Origin: Treponema sp. UBA4267
Lineage (GTDB): Bacteria > Spirochaetota > Spirochaetia > Treponematales > Treponemataceae
Direction: 5' to 3'
Length of the DNA stretch: 64,000 nt
NCBI GenBank assembly: GCA_002395155.1
Contig: DGWD01000035.1
Coordinates: 32,874-96,873, forward strand
Shown here: positions 25,858 through 34,253 of the stretch, one piece after another
How the letters are laid out: each line of letters begins with the position of its first letter
Numbering within the stretch: position 1 is the stretch's first letter
The notes under the pieces: model-generated
Seen by the model: only the letters and a program-made list of their open reading frames with translations
Told to the model about the DNA's origin: nothing
Database searches by the model: none
Made by a program: the position numbers and the translations under genes

Positions 25858-27588
25858 TTAATCCATAAATACCAGTTTATAAGTTAGATTGCTGGATGAG
25901 CTGCTTATATTAGATGATAACTTGTATGTAGTTGGCAGGTCATCATCACCAACAGTACCCCAGTAAGAAACAAACATGCCGTATGGTGAAAGGCTGGAGT
26001 AGAAAACTTGAGTATTTAGGATTAAAGGCCCATTGTATGCAGAACCAAGACTTGCATTGTAGTAGTAAGAAACGCATCTACTGGTCATCAGGCTGGAAGA
26101 AAATGTCTGGTAATCGTTAAGATTTATTGCGGAACAGGTAAATGTTACGGGGCTGTCTCCAATATCTGTGTAAGTTTTTGAAACTGTTTTGTTCAAGGTG
26201 TATTCGCTTGATGTTGGTTTTAGTATTGCATTGTAGAATTTATCTAAGACTGCACTAAAACTTTGAAGTGCTGCACCTTTTGAAATAAGAGCCTGGGTAA
26301 TAGCTTCTTCGTTTATGTAGTTGTTTGTTGCCAGTGTTTTTATAAAGTCTATTCCAAAGTTTCTTACAAGGAAGGCTCCAAAGGCATAGGCGTTGGCATA
26401 GGATATGTATACATCATCATTACTACGCCAGGTATAAAAGCCCTTGTTATGATATGCATTAAAGTAAGGTAATCTAGCTTTTGGAGAGGCGTCATCATCA
26501 AGTTCTATTTGAGTCTGCATAATATCTTCGCAAATCATAGACATCATTTCGTTGAACCAGGTATCAGAATATCTGAAGTTGCTCGAACCTGTTGAAGATG
26601 CATATTTTATGGTTTTGTTTACATAGTGAAGCAGATGCTGGAATTCATGGGCAATTGTAGAACGCATTGTATCTTCTGCGGCCTGCAGAAAGTAGGAATC
26701 AAGATGAAGGCACTGGCATTCGTTTGACATGTAGGATTCTGTTGCATCATCATCATTTATATTAAAATCCAGGGACCAGAAATATCCAAAAGTGCCGGAA
26801 TTTTGTCCTGAAGTGTAATCATCAAAAATATCGTAAACAAGGAGGTGGACTTTTTGCTCGCTTTGAATGTTTATTATATTGCTGAAATTGCAGTTTTCAT
26901 CATAATTTGTGCCAAAGAGATAGGTTTCTTTTTCGTAGATGGAATCGAATGTATTTGCAAGTGTTTGTAGCTGGTCGTCCGAAATGCTGATGCCACTTTT
27001 TGATTTGTACCAAACATAACAGTGGTTTCCAATAACTTTTAAAATAGAGTCCTGGCCATAAGCTGCTGTATTTGTTCCGGAACTTGTTGCTCCGTAGAAA
27101 GTTTTTGTGTCTCCAAGTGAATAAGTTATGCCTGTGCTAGAGGCATTTAAGCTTCTGTTATCACTTATTACTGGCGAGATGTTTGGATTTGGAGCATTAA
27201 AAGGAATGTTTGTGTATTGAGTCAGGTTTAAGAGTGAAGATGAAGTTTCTTCGTCATTTATGGAATTTACAGATGATGAAGAAGAGGCTCTGCTTAAGCT
27301 TGCAGATGAAGAACTTTTATTTGTTACAATTAAAAAGGCCTTTTTTCCCTCAAAGGCAGAAATGTCATATTGTTGATTAAGTTCTATACTCTGAACATAT
27401 GCTGAGTTAATTAATTCTGCTGTTGAATCTGACAGTGTTATTACTGAATCCTCTTGGGATGAGGAGTCTTCGGTACTGCTTGAGCTTGTTTCGTAGGTGT
27501 AGGCTGTGCTTATAGGATTCTGGCAGGAAATAAAAAATATTCCAATAATTAAAACTTTTATAAATATAAAGAAGATAGAGTGTTTCAT
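25858..27588 (-). CDS. M30-type zinc metallopeptidase lipoprotein, copy 2
   Basis: 576 residues with a lipoprotein signal (lipobox FISC, Cys22) and a Ser/Thr-rich spacer (ETSSSSTEDSSSQEDS). The zinc motif HEFQH is at residues 314-318, followed by WFNEMMSMICED. The block from the middle to the C-terminus is closely similar to copy 1 (compare IYEKETYLFGTNYDENCNFS and SYANAYAFGAFLVRNFGIDF), so the pair arose by tandem duplication. The N-terminal 100 residues and the Ser-rich linker differ most. GAGG lies 7 bases before the ATG. It should cleave proteins at the cell surface or in the periplasm; the substrate is unknown. Confidence 0.87.
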   Translation of the reverse strand: MKHSIFFIFIKVLIIGIFFISCQNPISTAYTYETSSSSTEDSSSQEDSVITLSDSTAELINSAYVQSIELNQQYDISAFEGKKAFLIVTNKSSSSASLSRASSSSSVNSINDEETSSSLLNLTQYTNIPFNAPNPNISPVISDNRSLNASSTGITYSLGDTKTFYGATSSGTNTAAYGQDSILKVIGNHCYVWYKSKSGISISDDQLQTLANTFDSIYEKETYLFGTNYDENCNFSNIINIQSEQKVHLLVYDIFDDYTSGQNSGTFGYFWSLDFNINDDDATESYMSNECQCLHLDSYFLQAAEDTMRSTIAHEFQHLLHYVNKTIKYASSTGSSNFRYSDTWFNEMMSMICEDIMQTQIELDDDASPKARLPYFNAYHNKGFYTWRSNDDVYISYANAYAFGAFLVRNFGIDFIKTLATNNYINEEAITQALISKGAALQSFSAVLDKFYNAILKPTSSEYTLNKTVSKTYTDIGDSPVTFTCSAINLNDYQTFSSSLMTSRCVSYYYNASLGSAYNGPLILNTQVFYSSLSPYGMFVSYWGTVGDDDLPTTYKLSSNISSSSSNLTYKLVFMD

Positions 27589-27613
27589 AGTTCAACCTCG
27601 TTATATTTAATCG

Positions 27614-27656
27614 AAATTCATTATATATAGAGATTTAGAAAAAGAATAATGAATTT
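27614..27656. repeat. Inverted repeat around the promoter of M30 copy 2
   Basis: AAATTCATTAT (27614-27624) pairs perfectly with ATAATGAATTT (27646-27656), with a 21-base spacer. A TATAAT box on the minus strand overlaps the near arm. It could be a regulator site for the gene starting at 27588. Confidence 0.4.
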
Positions 27657-27683
27657 TTTGTTAGTAAGAAGGAGGTTTATATT

Positions 27684-27707
27684 GTGAATCTTTTCTATTT
27701 AAATTGA
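27684..27707 (+). CDS. Possible seven-codon mini-ORF with strong ribosome binding site
   Basis: AAGGAGG (27669-27675) stands 8 bases before GTG, which opens a seven-codon frame (MNLFYLN) ending at TGA. It lies just upstream of the ilvB leader promoter. The perfect Shine-Dalgarno sequence is the only evidence; it may be chance. Confidence 0.2.
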   Translation: MNLFYLN

Positions 27708-27732
27708 TGTAGGGCTGGAAAAAGGTCCAATA

Positions 27733-27761
27733 TTGACAAGAAATGGCAAATATAGTAAAAA
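27733..27761 (+). promoter_or_regulatory. Promoter of the ilvB leader
   Basis: Consensus TTGACA (27733-27738), 17-base spacer, TAAAAA (27756-27761). Predicted start about 27768, immediately before the ATG of the leader peptide at 27769. Confidence 0.6.
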
Positions 27762-27768
27762 ATTCCTA

Positions 27769-27828
27769 ATGAAATTAACTTCTTTAGTCAAAGTTTTAAC
27801 TGTCCTCGTCCCTGTGGTTGGAAAATAA
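27769..27828 (+). CDS. ilvB leader peptide (attenuator control peptide)
   Basis: A 19-codon frame encodes MKLTSLVKVLTVLVPVVGK. It holds six Val and four Leu codons, so ten of 19 residues are products of the pathway that the downstream gene serves. The last Val codons (GTG GTT, 27814-27819) fall in an RNA segment that can pair with the antiterminator strand. There is no Shine-Dalgarno sequence, and the promoter geometry predicts translation from the very 5' end. It resembles the control peptides of enterobacterial ilv and leu operons in logic, not in sequence. Confidence 0.8.
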   Translation: MKLTSLVKVLTVLVPVVGK

Positions 27829-27924
27829 CCGAAGAGTGATTGTTATATCTTTGTGATTAAGGAAACAGATATAGAAAAGAAAAGCTCTCCGGTGCTGGTT
27901 TATGGTACGAGGAGAGCTTTTTTG
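27816..27924 (+). promoter_or_regulatory. Attenuator: pause hairpin, antiterminator and terminator before ilvB
   Basis: Segment 1 GGTT (27816-27819) pairs with AACC (27827-27830). Segment 2 CCGAAGAG (27829-27836) pairs with segment 3 CTCTCCGG (27885-27892) with one mismatch. Segment 3 overlaps the terminator arm AAAGCTCTCC (27881-27890), whose partner is GGAGAGCTTT (27911-27920), followed by a T-run. Pairings 2:3 and 3:4 are mutually exclusive, and a ribosome at the leader stop codon would cover segment 2. Confidence 0.75.
27881..27924 (+). terminator. Rho-independent terminator in the ilvB leader
   Basis: A perfect 10-bp stem (27881-27890 with 27911-27920) with a 20-base loop runs into TTTTTTG TTTT. 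It lies between the leader peptide and the ilvB ribosome binding site, the place expected for an attenuator. Confidence 0.88.
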
Positions 27925-27964
27925 TTTTATACATATATTTTTAGTGTTTTTATAGAGGTTTTTT

Positions 27965-29683
27965 ATGAAACAAACAGGCGCACAGATTATTGTTAAATTG
28001 TTGGAAATGTATGGGATTAAAACCGTAGCTGGAATTCCAGGTGGTTCTATTCTTCCTCTTTATGATGAATTAAATCGTTCTTCAATCCGCCACGTCCTTG
28101 TGCGCCAGGAACAGGCAGCCGGATTTATAGCTCAGGGAATGACTCGTTCTACAGGTAAGGTTGCAGTTTGTATGGCAACCTCTGGTCCTGGAGCTATGAA
28201 CCTTCTTACAGCTATTGCAGATGCCCGTGCCGACTCAATCCCAATTATTGCAATTACAGGTCAGGTAAATACTTCTTTAATTGGAACAGATGCTTTCCAG
28301 GAAGCCGATACTTTTGGACTTTCTTTCCCAATTACAAAACATTCTATGATGGTAAAAAGTCCTGCTGAACTTTTGAATGCAATTCCAGAAGCCTTTGAAA
28401 TTGCACAGAATGGTCGTCCGGGGCCAGTTTTAATTGATGTTCCCCGCGATGTTCAGCTAGCTGAATGCGAGGTTGATTCATGGCCAGATATTGAAGCCGT
28501 TCGCGTACACGATATCCGTTTTCACACTCCAATTGCTGAGTACGGCGAAAAAATGACCAAAATTATTGAAGCACTTAAGGCTTCTAAACGTCCTGTACTT
28601 TACTGTGGAGGCGGTTGTAATACAGAAGAGGCTGCCAGTGGAATTAAGGCTTTTGTTCAGACTTACTCCCTGCCTCTTGTAACAAGTTTGATGGGGCTTG
28701 GTTGTTTGCCAGAAAGTATGCCAAACTTTATAGGAATGCTTGGAATGCATGGTAATCATGCGGCAAATGTTGCAATTCATGATTCAGATTTAGTTATTGC
28801 CGCTGGAGTTCGTTTTGATGACCGTGCAACTGGTCTTGTTCAGCAGTTCTGTCCTGATGCCAGAATTGTTCATATTGATATTGATGCGGCCGAAGTTAAT
28901 AAGATTCTTCCTGCAAATATTTCGATTGTTGCTGATGTAGAATCTGTATTCCCAGTTCTGACCCAGTTGATTTCGGAACAGAAGGTAAGTGCTCCAGAAG
29001 CATGGCTTAAAAAGATTTGTAAGATAAAGGAAGAAAATACTTCTGTAGAATGTGGTCGCCCAAAGGGAGAAAAACTTGCTAATCCTCGCGAAATTATTTC
29101 TAAGATTCCTGAATATGCAGCTCAAGCTGGTGTAAGTGGAGATAAATTGATTGCTACTACAGATGTAGGACAACATCAGATGTGGGCAGCTCAGTATTAT
29201 CCAGTTGAAAGACCTCGTTCTTTCCTTACTTCTGGTTCTTTGGGAACAATGGGTTTTGGTTTGCCTGCTGCAATTGGTGCCGCACTTGCTAATCCAGAGT
29301 CTAGAGTTGTTTGTTTTTCTGGAGACGGCTCAATCATGATGAATATTCAGGAAATGGCTACTCTTGCTGAACTTAATCTTCCTGTAACTGTAATAGTTTT
29401 CCAGAACGGTACTTTGGGTATGGTTTATCAGCAGCAGAAGTTCCTTTTTGAAAAAAATTATTCGGCTTCGGTTTTCTCTAAAGAACCAGATTTACTTTCT
29501 ATTGCCAGAGGTTTTGGTATAGAAGCTATAGATGCAGATGAAGATCCTGAATGGTACAAGAAGGCCTTTGATCCTGCAAATCAGGCTAAGCCTCGCTTTG
29601 TAAGAATTTCTGTTGATTCTGAAGAAACTGTATTACCATTCGTTCCTGGTGGAAAGGCTAATATTGATTCTATAAGAGACTAG
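27965..29683 (+). CDS. ilvB: Acetolactate synthase large subunit
   Basis: 572 residues, normal length. It is the ThDP enzyme that condenses two pyruvates, or pyruvate and 2-oxobutyrate, in Val, Leu and Ile synthesis. The N-terminal ThDP domain has the catalytic Glu in VRQEQAAGFIAQGM, then ATSGPGAMNLL, and the C-terminal cofactor motif is GDGSIMMNIQEMATLAELNL. The loop NGTLGMVYQQQKF lacks the Trp of the usual MVRQWQ motif, so feedback or inhibitor response may differ. No ilvN regulatory subunit gene follows; the next gene converges. AGAGG precedes the ATG. Attenuator control upstream supports a biosynthetic role. Confidence 0.92.
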   Translation: MKQTGAQIIVKLLEMYGIKTVAGIPGGSILPLYDELNRSSIRHVLVRQEQAAGFIAQGMTRSTGKVAVCMATSGPGAMNLLTAIADARADSIPIIAITGQVNTSLIGTDAFQEADTFGLSFPITKHSMMVKSPAELLNAIPEAFEIAQNGRPGPVLIDVPRDVQLAECEVDSWPDIEAVRVHDIRFHTPIAEYGEKMTKIIEALKASKRPVLYCGGGCNTEEAASGIKAFVQTYSLPLVTSLMGLGCLPESMPNFIGMLGMHGNHAANVAIHDSDLVIAAGVRFDDRATGLVQQFCPDARIVHIDIDAAEVNKILPANISIVADVESVFPVLTQLISEQKVSAPEAWLKKICKIKEENTSVECGRPKGEKLANPREIISKIPEYAAQAGVSGDKLIATTDVGQHQMWAAQYYPVERPRSFLTSGSLGTMGFGLPAAIGAALANPESRVVCFSGDGSIMMNIQEMATLAELNLPVTVIVFQNGTLGMVYQQQKFLFEKNYSASVFSKEPDLLSIARGFGIEAIDADEDPEWYKKAFDPANQAKPRFVRISVDSEETVLPFVPGGKANIDSIRD

Positions 29684-29701
29684 TTGTTTAAGTATTAGTT
29701 T

Positions 29702-32287
29702 TTACTTGGAAATTAAGAAGAAGGATATTTCCGTATTCCATTCAAAAATAGTTTTGTCGCAGGCGGCAAGGAGCAGGTTTACAATTTTTTGTATTTCCAG
29801 GCTACCTACCGCCTGACACATTTTTGCTCCATAAGCCGAAGTTTGTGGATTGAACCATTTTTCAATTTCTGCAGGAGTAATTCGTCTTTTTTCTTTTAAG
29901 TTTTGGGTAGCAATCTTTACGGTAAGCCCCTTTTTTCTGAAGGTGTTGGCAATAAAAATTCCATCCCAATTAAACAAAATATTGTCGCGGTCCCCAAAGA
30001 ATTCTTGTTCTGCCGCTTCCATTTTATCCAAAGTTTCTAAAAATGGTTTTAGACTTTCTGGTGAAAGAATTTGATTTCTAACCAATTGGCTTATTTTTTG
30101 TCCGTGGCAAGGTATACGCTGGGAAATAATCATATTCCAGCCTTCTGCAAGTGGACATTCGTATGTAAATTCTTCATCATCTTGGGAATCTGGACGTTCA
30201 TTATCATATTTTGTAAAGACTGCTTCTTCGCTAATAAAGAATTCTTTTTGTGGAGTAAGAATACCGGCTAAAGAATCTGCCAGGGCTATAATTGATGTTT
30301 CAGAGGCAAATGGGTCTGTAAAGAAAAGGCGGTCAAAAACTGCACCGTTATACTGGAACTGTACAAGCAGGTTGTAAAAATCTTTTGGAGTAAGAAAATC
30401 TGATGAAAGGGATTGTCCACGGCAGCGTAAAACCGGTCGGTCTAAAGAACCTAAAGTTCTTCCGTATTGTTCCAAAATCTCTTTTCCTTTTTCAGTTTTA
30501 CAAACACCGCAAGTTACACCTTCTGGAGTTCTGCGGGCAATTTCCCAAAGAAGTAGTCCGGAATCTGCATTCCAAATTAAAGAACGGTGATGGCGGAGAA
30601 GGTTTGCCATGTTGGTCATTGTATCGCGGATGCCCAGAAGAACTTCTGCACGGTTTGAATCGAGTCTCTGACGCCAGAAGCGGTCGGCACGGTTTAGAAT
30701 TACTTCTTTTGCAGGATCCTTTGGACTGAATGTAAGGTTTTCTTCTTTTTTGACATCTCCAGACTTGAAATGCTCATTTACCCACCATTCAGAAATTGGA
30801 TTTTCACCAAATTCAGATTTTTCTGTTTCTTGTTTTTTTGCAAGATTTGAGTAGCGGTTTATAGAACCTGTAGTTTCTGGCGAAGTTGCCAGTTCATCGG
30901 AAGTATATTGTTCGCTAGACTGATTTTTTTCAAGAATTGCAGCAATTTGCAGTTCACGGCGGGAAAGTACACCATCTCTGATTGTTGCTTCGTAGCCCTG
31001 GGTGCTTGGATTGTAAAATACTCGACCCATAAGAGAGTCTGGCAGGTACTGTTGAGCAACCCAGTGATCGCGGTAGGCATGTGGATAAAGATAGCCTGCT
31101 CCATGACCAAATCCTTCTGCATCACGGCTGCTGTCTTTAAGATGGTTTGGAACTTCTGCATCTTCTTTTTCGATTGCGGCAAGGGCGTCAAAAAAGGCCA
31201 TGCTGGAGTTAGATTTAGGGGCTGTAGAAAGATAAAGGGCTGCATGGGCCAAAAAGTAACGGCCTTCTGGCATTCCAACTCTGTCAAAGGCCTGGGCACA
31301 AGACTCAACAATCGAAATGGCATTTGGATCTGCAAGACCTGTGTCTTCGCAGGCAGAAATGAGCATTCGTCTAAAAATAAAATGAGGGTCTTCTCCAGCC
31401 GCTACCATTTTTGCAAGCCAGTAGCAGGCCGCATCTGGATCACGTCCACGTAAAGATTTTATGAAGGCAGAAATAATGTCGTAGTGGTAGTCGCCATCGC
31501 GGTCATAAAGTACAACTTTTTTCTGGATTGATTCTTCAGCACATTCCTTACTGATATAAATGGTTGTTCCGTAGGCTGGAATTGGAGGCTGCTGATAAGG
31601 GGCCCATTTTTCTGGAGTAGTTTCAATTGCAAGCTCCAGAGCGTTCAAAAGGGAACGGGCGTCTCCGTTGGCAGTTTCAATCAGGTGTTCTAAAGCACCG
31701 TCTTCGAATTCAATTTTCCAGTGGCCGTAGCCTCTTTCTTCATCTGTTATTGCCTGCATTGCGGCTTTGTGTAAATCCTGCTGGGTAAGAGCTTTTAACT
31801 GGAAAACTCTTGAACGGCTTACCAAGGCCTTGTTTACTTCAAAAAAAGGATTTTCAGTTGTGGCACCAATTAAAATAATTGTTCCGTTTTCAACCCAAGG
31901 AAGCAGGGCGTCTTGCTGGCTCTTGTTCCAGCGGTGTACTTCATCAACAAAAAGGATAGTTCTGCGGCTGTAAAGATTGTAGTAATCTTCTGCCTGTTTG
32001 ATTGAGTCACGGATATTTTGAACACCTGTCAAAACGGCATTCAAGGTTATAAAGTTTGATTTTGTATGATTGGCGATTACACGGGCCAGGGTGGTCTTGC
32101 CACTTCCTGGAGGGCCGTAAAAAATTACTGAGGTTAACTGGTCGGCGGCGATGGCACGGCGAAGAAGTCTTCCTTTTCCTACAATATGATCCTGCCCGAT
32201 ATATTCATCGAGATTCCTTGGCCGCATTCTTGCAGCCAGAGGTTCCTGCATCATTTTAATTTGCTCAAAAAGTGAATCTTCTGCCAT
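29702..32287 (-). CDS. rarA: RarA/MgsA AAA+ ATPase with methyltransferase-like C-terminal extension
   Basis: 861 residues, almost twice normal RarA (about 440). Residues 1-430 are standard: RPRNLDEYIGQDHIVG, Walker A GPPGSGKT (58-65), Walker B LFVDEVHRW, sensor GATTENPFFEVN, arginine finger region SRSRVF, and the tetramerisation part ending near the YLYPHAYRDHWVAQQYLPD block. RarA acts at stalled replication forks. The C-terminal 400 residues look like the class I methyltransferase found fused to RarA in some cyanobacteria: NADSGLLLWEIARRTPEGV sits where the SAM-binding motif I would be, but with degenerate glycines. I infer the fold; activity is doubtful. AGAGAGAG precedes the ATG. Confidence 0.85.
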   Translation of the reverse strand: MAEDSLFEQIKMMQEPLAARMRPRNLDEYIGQDHIVGKGRLLRRAIAADQLTSVIFYGPPGSGKTTLARVIANHTKSNFITLNAVLTGVQNIRDSIKQAEDYYNLYSRRTILFVDEVHRWNKSQQDALLPWVENGTIILIGATTENPFFEVNKALVSRSRVFQLKALTQQDLHKAAMQAITDEERGYGHWKIEFEDGALEHLIETANGDARSLLNALELAIETTPEKWAPYQQPPIPAYGTTIYISKECAEESIQKKVVLYDRDGDYHYDIISAFIKSLRGRDPDAACYWLAKMVAAGEDPHFIFRRMLISACEDTGLADPNAISIVESCAQAFDRVGMPEGRYFLAHAALYLSTAPKSNSSMAFFDALAAIEKEDAEVPNHLKDSSRDAEGFGHGAGYLYPHAYRDHWVAQQYLPDSLMGRVFYNPSTQGYEATIRDGVLSRRELQIAAILEKNQSSEQYTSDELATSPETTGSINRYSNLAKKQETEKSEFGENPISEWWVNEHFKSGDVKKEENLTFSPKDPAKEVILNRADRFWRQRLDSNRAEVLLGIRDTMTNMANLLRHHRSLIWNADSGLLLWEIARRTPEGVTCGVCKTEKGKEILEQYGRTLGSLDRPVLRCRGQSLSSDFLTPKDFYNLLVQFQYNGAVFDRLFFTDPFASETSIIALADSLAGILTPQKEFFISEEAVFTKYDNERPDSQDDEEFTYECPLAEGWNMIISQRIPCHGQKISQLVRNQILSPESLKPFLETLDKMEAAEQEFFGDRDNILFNWDGIFIANTFRKKGLTVKIATQNLKEKRRITPAEIEKWFNPQTSAYGAKMCQAVGSLEIQKIVNLLLAACDKTIFEWNTEISFFLISK

Positions 32288-32313
32288 GCTCTCTCTGATA
32301 TTTGCGAATAAAA

Positions 32314-33561
32314 TTATTCGCGGTTCCAGTTTCCTCTTGAAGGGTAGTAAGACCAGAGCCCTACATCAGTATATGAAACTGATGATGAACTTGAGCCTGT
32401 TCCATAGAAATTTATACTTGCATACAAACTACTTTCAGCTTCTGTTTTATCTGGAGTTGCGTTAAGAGTTGCTAAAATATTATATGAAGAAGTAAGTTTA
32501 AATGAAGCATTGCTTGTAAAGTCAATTAAAGAAGAACCAGGAACTCCGTCTGTTAATGTTGTTCTGACCATTCCCCCTGTAGAAGTTGTTGAAGCACTTA
32601 CTGATGGTATGTATCCACGGCCAATTAAAAGTGTATCGGCTGTAGTTGTTAGAGTTGTAATTGGGTTTCCTGCGTTCAAGCTTAATGTAAAGTTGCTGCC
32701 GTTTGTATCGCTGTAGTAGAGGAAATATCCTGAACCATAGTAAATACGTGTGGCAGGGCTTGTGTATGTTTCATTTGTTGTAGAAGCAATGCTGTTGAAG
32801 AATACTGGAGAACCATTGAACATTACAACGGAAGAAATTTGATTTGTGTCAGTTGAATCTACAGGGGTAAGGTTTCCTGCAGAAGTAATTTGTCCGTTAG
32901 ACAGCTGGTAGTAAGTGATTGTAGGGTAAACGGTATTTAATACTCCCGAACGAATGTAAATTCTTCTGTTTGCTCTTTGTGGGGCATTTGTAGAGAAGAT
33001 GGAGAATGCTGTGTACTGTACTTCAGAATAGTAGAATGTTGGGAATGTGTTGTCTGGAATGTTTACAACTTTTACTTCGCAGTCTGTTGTTGACCAGCTT
33101 CCATCGCTGTTTACACTTGGTTTAAGTGCCCAAAGGTAGAAATTGCTTACAGCTGTAGTTCCATAATCAGAATTTGTATAAGATGCACAGAACAAGTAGA
33201 GGTAATCTGTGTCGGTAAGAACTTTTGCAATCTGGTAGCCAGTGTGTGTTGAAGTTGTGTAATCGTAGGTATGATATGCAAAACCTGGAATTACAGTTCT
33301 TACATCAAATGTACACCAACTTCCATGAACCTGATTTGAAGCGAGTTTATAGCGTACTCCATAATCTGCTGCAAGAACAAGATATTCATTATCACTATTG
33401 TTTCCTACTGTATAGCGGCAAATGGAATTTATATTTCCACTTACAGTTGCCTTTTCAGGAGAAACATCATTCATAACTTCGTAATAAATTGGGCTAAAAC
33501 AAGAGGTAAAAGATATTGTTGCAAAAATAGCTAGAATTATAAGTCCAAGTGTCTTTTTCAT
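32314..33561 (-). CDS. Lipoprotein of unknown function
   Basis: 415 residues with a lipoprotein signal (MKKTLGLIILAIFATISFTS followed by Cys21). The mature part is Tyr, Ser and Thr rich with repeated short beta blocks (for example SNFYLWALKP, RIYYGSGYFLYYSDTNGSN), which suggests a beta-propeller or similar all-beta fold, though no repeat consensus is clear. AAGGAA lies 6 bases before the ATG. It ends close to the RarA start and follows a small outer-membrane protein gene with a 17-base gap, so these two envelope genes are probably co-transcribed. Function not known. Confidence 0.8.
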   Translation of the reverse strand: MKKTLGLIILAIFATISFTSCFSPIYYEVMNDVSPEKATVSGNINSICRYTVGNNSDNEYLVLAADYGVRYKLASNQVHGSWCTFDVRTVIPGFAYHTYDYTTSTHTGYQIAKVLTDTDYLYLFCASYTNSDYGTTAVSNFYLWALKPSVNSDGSWSTTDCEVKVVNIPDNTFPTFYYSEVQYTAFSIFSTNAPQRANRRIYIRSGVLNTVYPTITYYQLSNGQITSAGNLTPVDSTDTNQISSVVMFNGSPVFFNSIASTTNETYTSPATRIYYGSGYFLYYSDTNGSNFTLSLNAGNPITTLTTTADTLLIGRGYIPSVSASTTSTGGMVRTTLTDGVPGSSLIDFTSNASFKLTSSYNILATLNATPDKTEAESSLYASINFYGTGSSSSSVSYTDVGLWSYYPSRGNWNRE

Positions 33562-33578
33562 TTTAATTCCTTTTTGTA

Positions 33579-34154
33579 TTAGAAGTGATAGCGGGCACCA
33601 AGTCCTGCAGTTGCAAATAAACCATTATAGTTCTTTGTAGAGTCTGTGAACCACTGTGGAATCCAGTAAGCGGATGCATTTAGACCAATGGACCAGCCTT
33701 CTGCAAATCTATAGAACACTCCTGCATTGGCTTTTGCGGAAAATGAAGGAAAGTAAGTCATGGTTTGGCATGTTGTTGTTGCAATTCCAATTCCTAATGA
33801 CATTGGAAATTCAAATTTTCCTACGTAAGGCTGATAAAGAAGGCCTAAAGTAATTGGAACAGAAATTAAAGGTTTTTCACCAATTGTCATATTGTATCCA
33901 ATCAAGAGGTCTCCACCTACAGCAATGTTTCCTGTAAGAAAACGGTAGTAAGAAACACTTGCTCCGGCACCAATATACAACTGATTTTTAAAACTTAATG
34001 GAAAATTGGCAAATAAATCTATTTCAAGGAACTGATCTCCAGCTCCATTTTGTTCATAAATATACCCATCATCATATTCATCACCGGTTTCGTCTGCAAA
34101 TATTGCTGCAGTACAAAGGCAGATAATCATTAAAATAGAAATAAAGCGTTTCAT
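33579..34154 (-). CDS. Small outer-membrane beta-barrel protein
   Basis: 191 residues from the ATG at 34154, which gives a normal signal peptide (MKRFISILMIICLCTAAIFA); a longer frame from 34205 has no such start. After an acidic linker (DETGDEYDDGYIYEQ) the sequence alternates hydrophobic and polar residues in strands ending in aromatic residues: FLEIDLFANFPLSF, LYIGAGASVSYYRF, GIGIATTTC, and a terminal GLGARYHF. A C-terminal Phe after such strands is the usual outer-membrane assembly signal. Eight strands fit the length. Porin-like or structural role unknown. Confidence 0.75.
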   Translation of the reverse strand: MKRFISILMIICLCTAAIFADETGDEYDDGYIYEQNGAGDQFLEIDLFANFPLSFKNQLYIGAGASVSYYRFLTGNIAVGGDLLIGYNMTIGEKPLISVPITLGLLYQPYVGKFEFPMSLGIGIATTTCQTMTYFPSFSAKANAGVFYRFAEGWSIGLNASAYWIPQWFTDSTKNYNGLFATAGLGARYHF

Positions 34155-34253
34155 ATTGCGACCTTTTTTTATATCCAGTATATTTTTCGTACTAGAAATA
34201 TACATTTTTTGAGTTTATTTATCAATAAAACCATATATGGAGATTAAGGTTAC

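Noticed and set aside
27803..27913. Pairing of TCCTCGT (27803-27809) with ACGAGGA (27907-27913) as the antiterminator
   Set aside because: Seven pairs are possible, but the leader strand would be under the ribosome during stalling, so the CCGAAGAG/CTCTCCGG pairing fits the mechanism better.
27841..27924. T-box riboswitch before ilvB
   Set aside because: A TGGTAC sequence is present but in the terminator loop, the T-box consensus and specifier stem are missing, and a Val/Leu leader peptide explains the control better.
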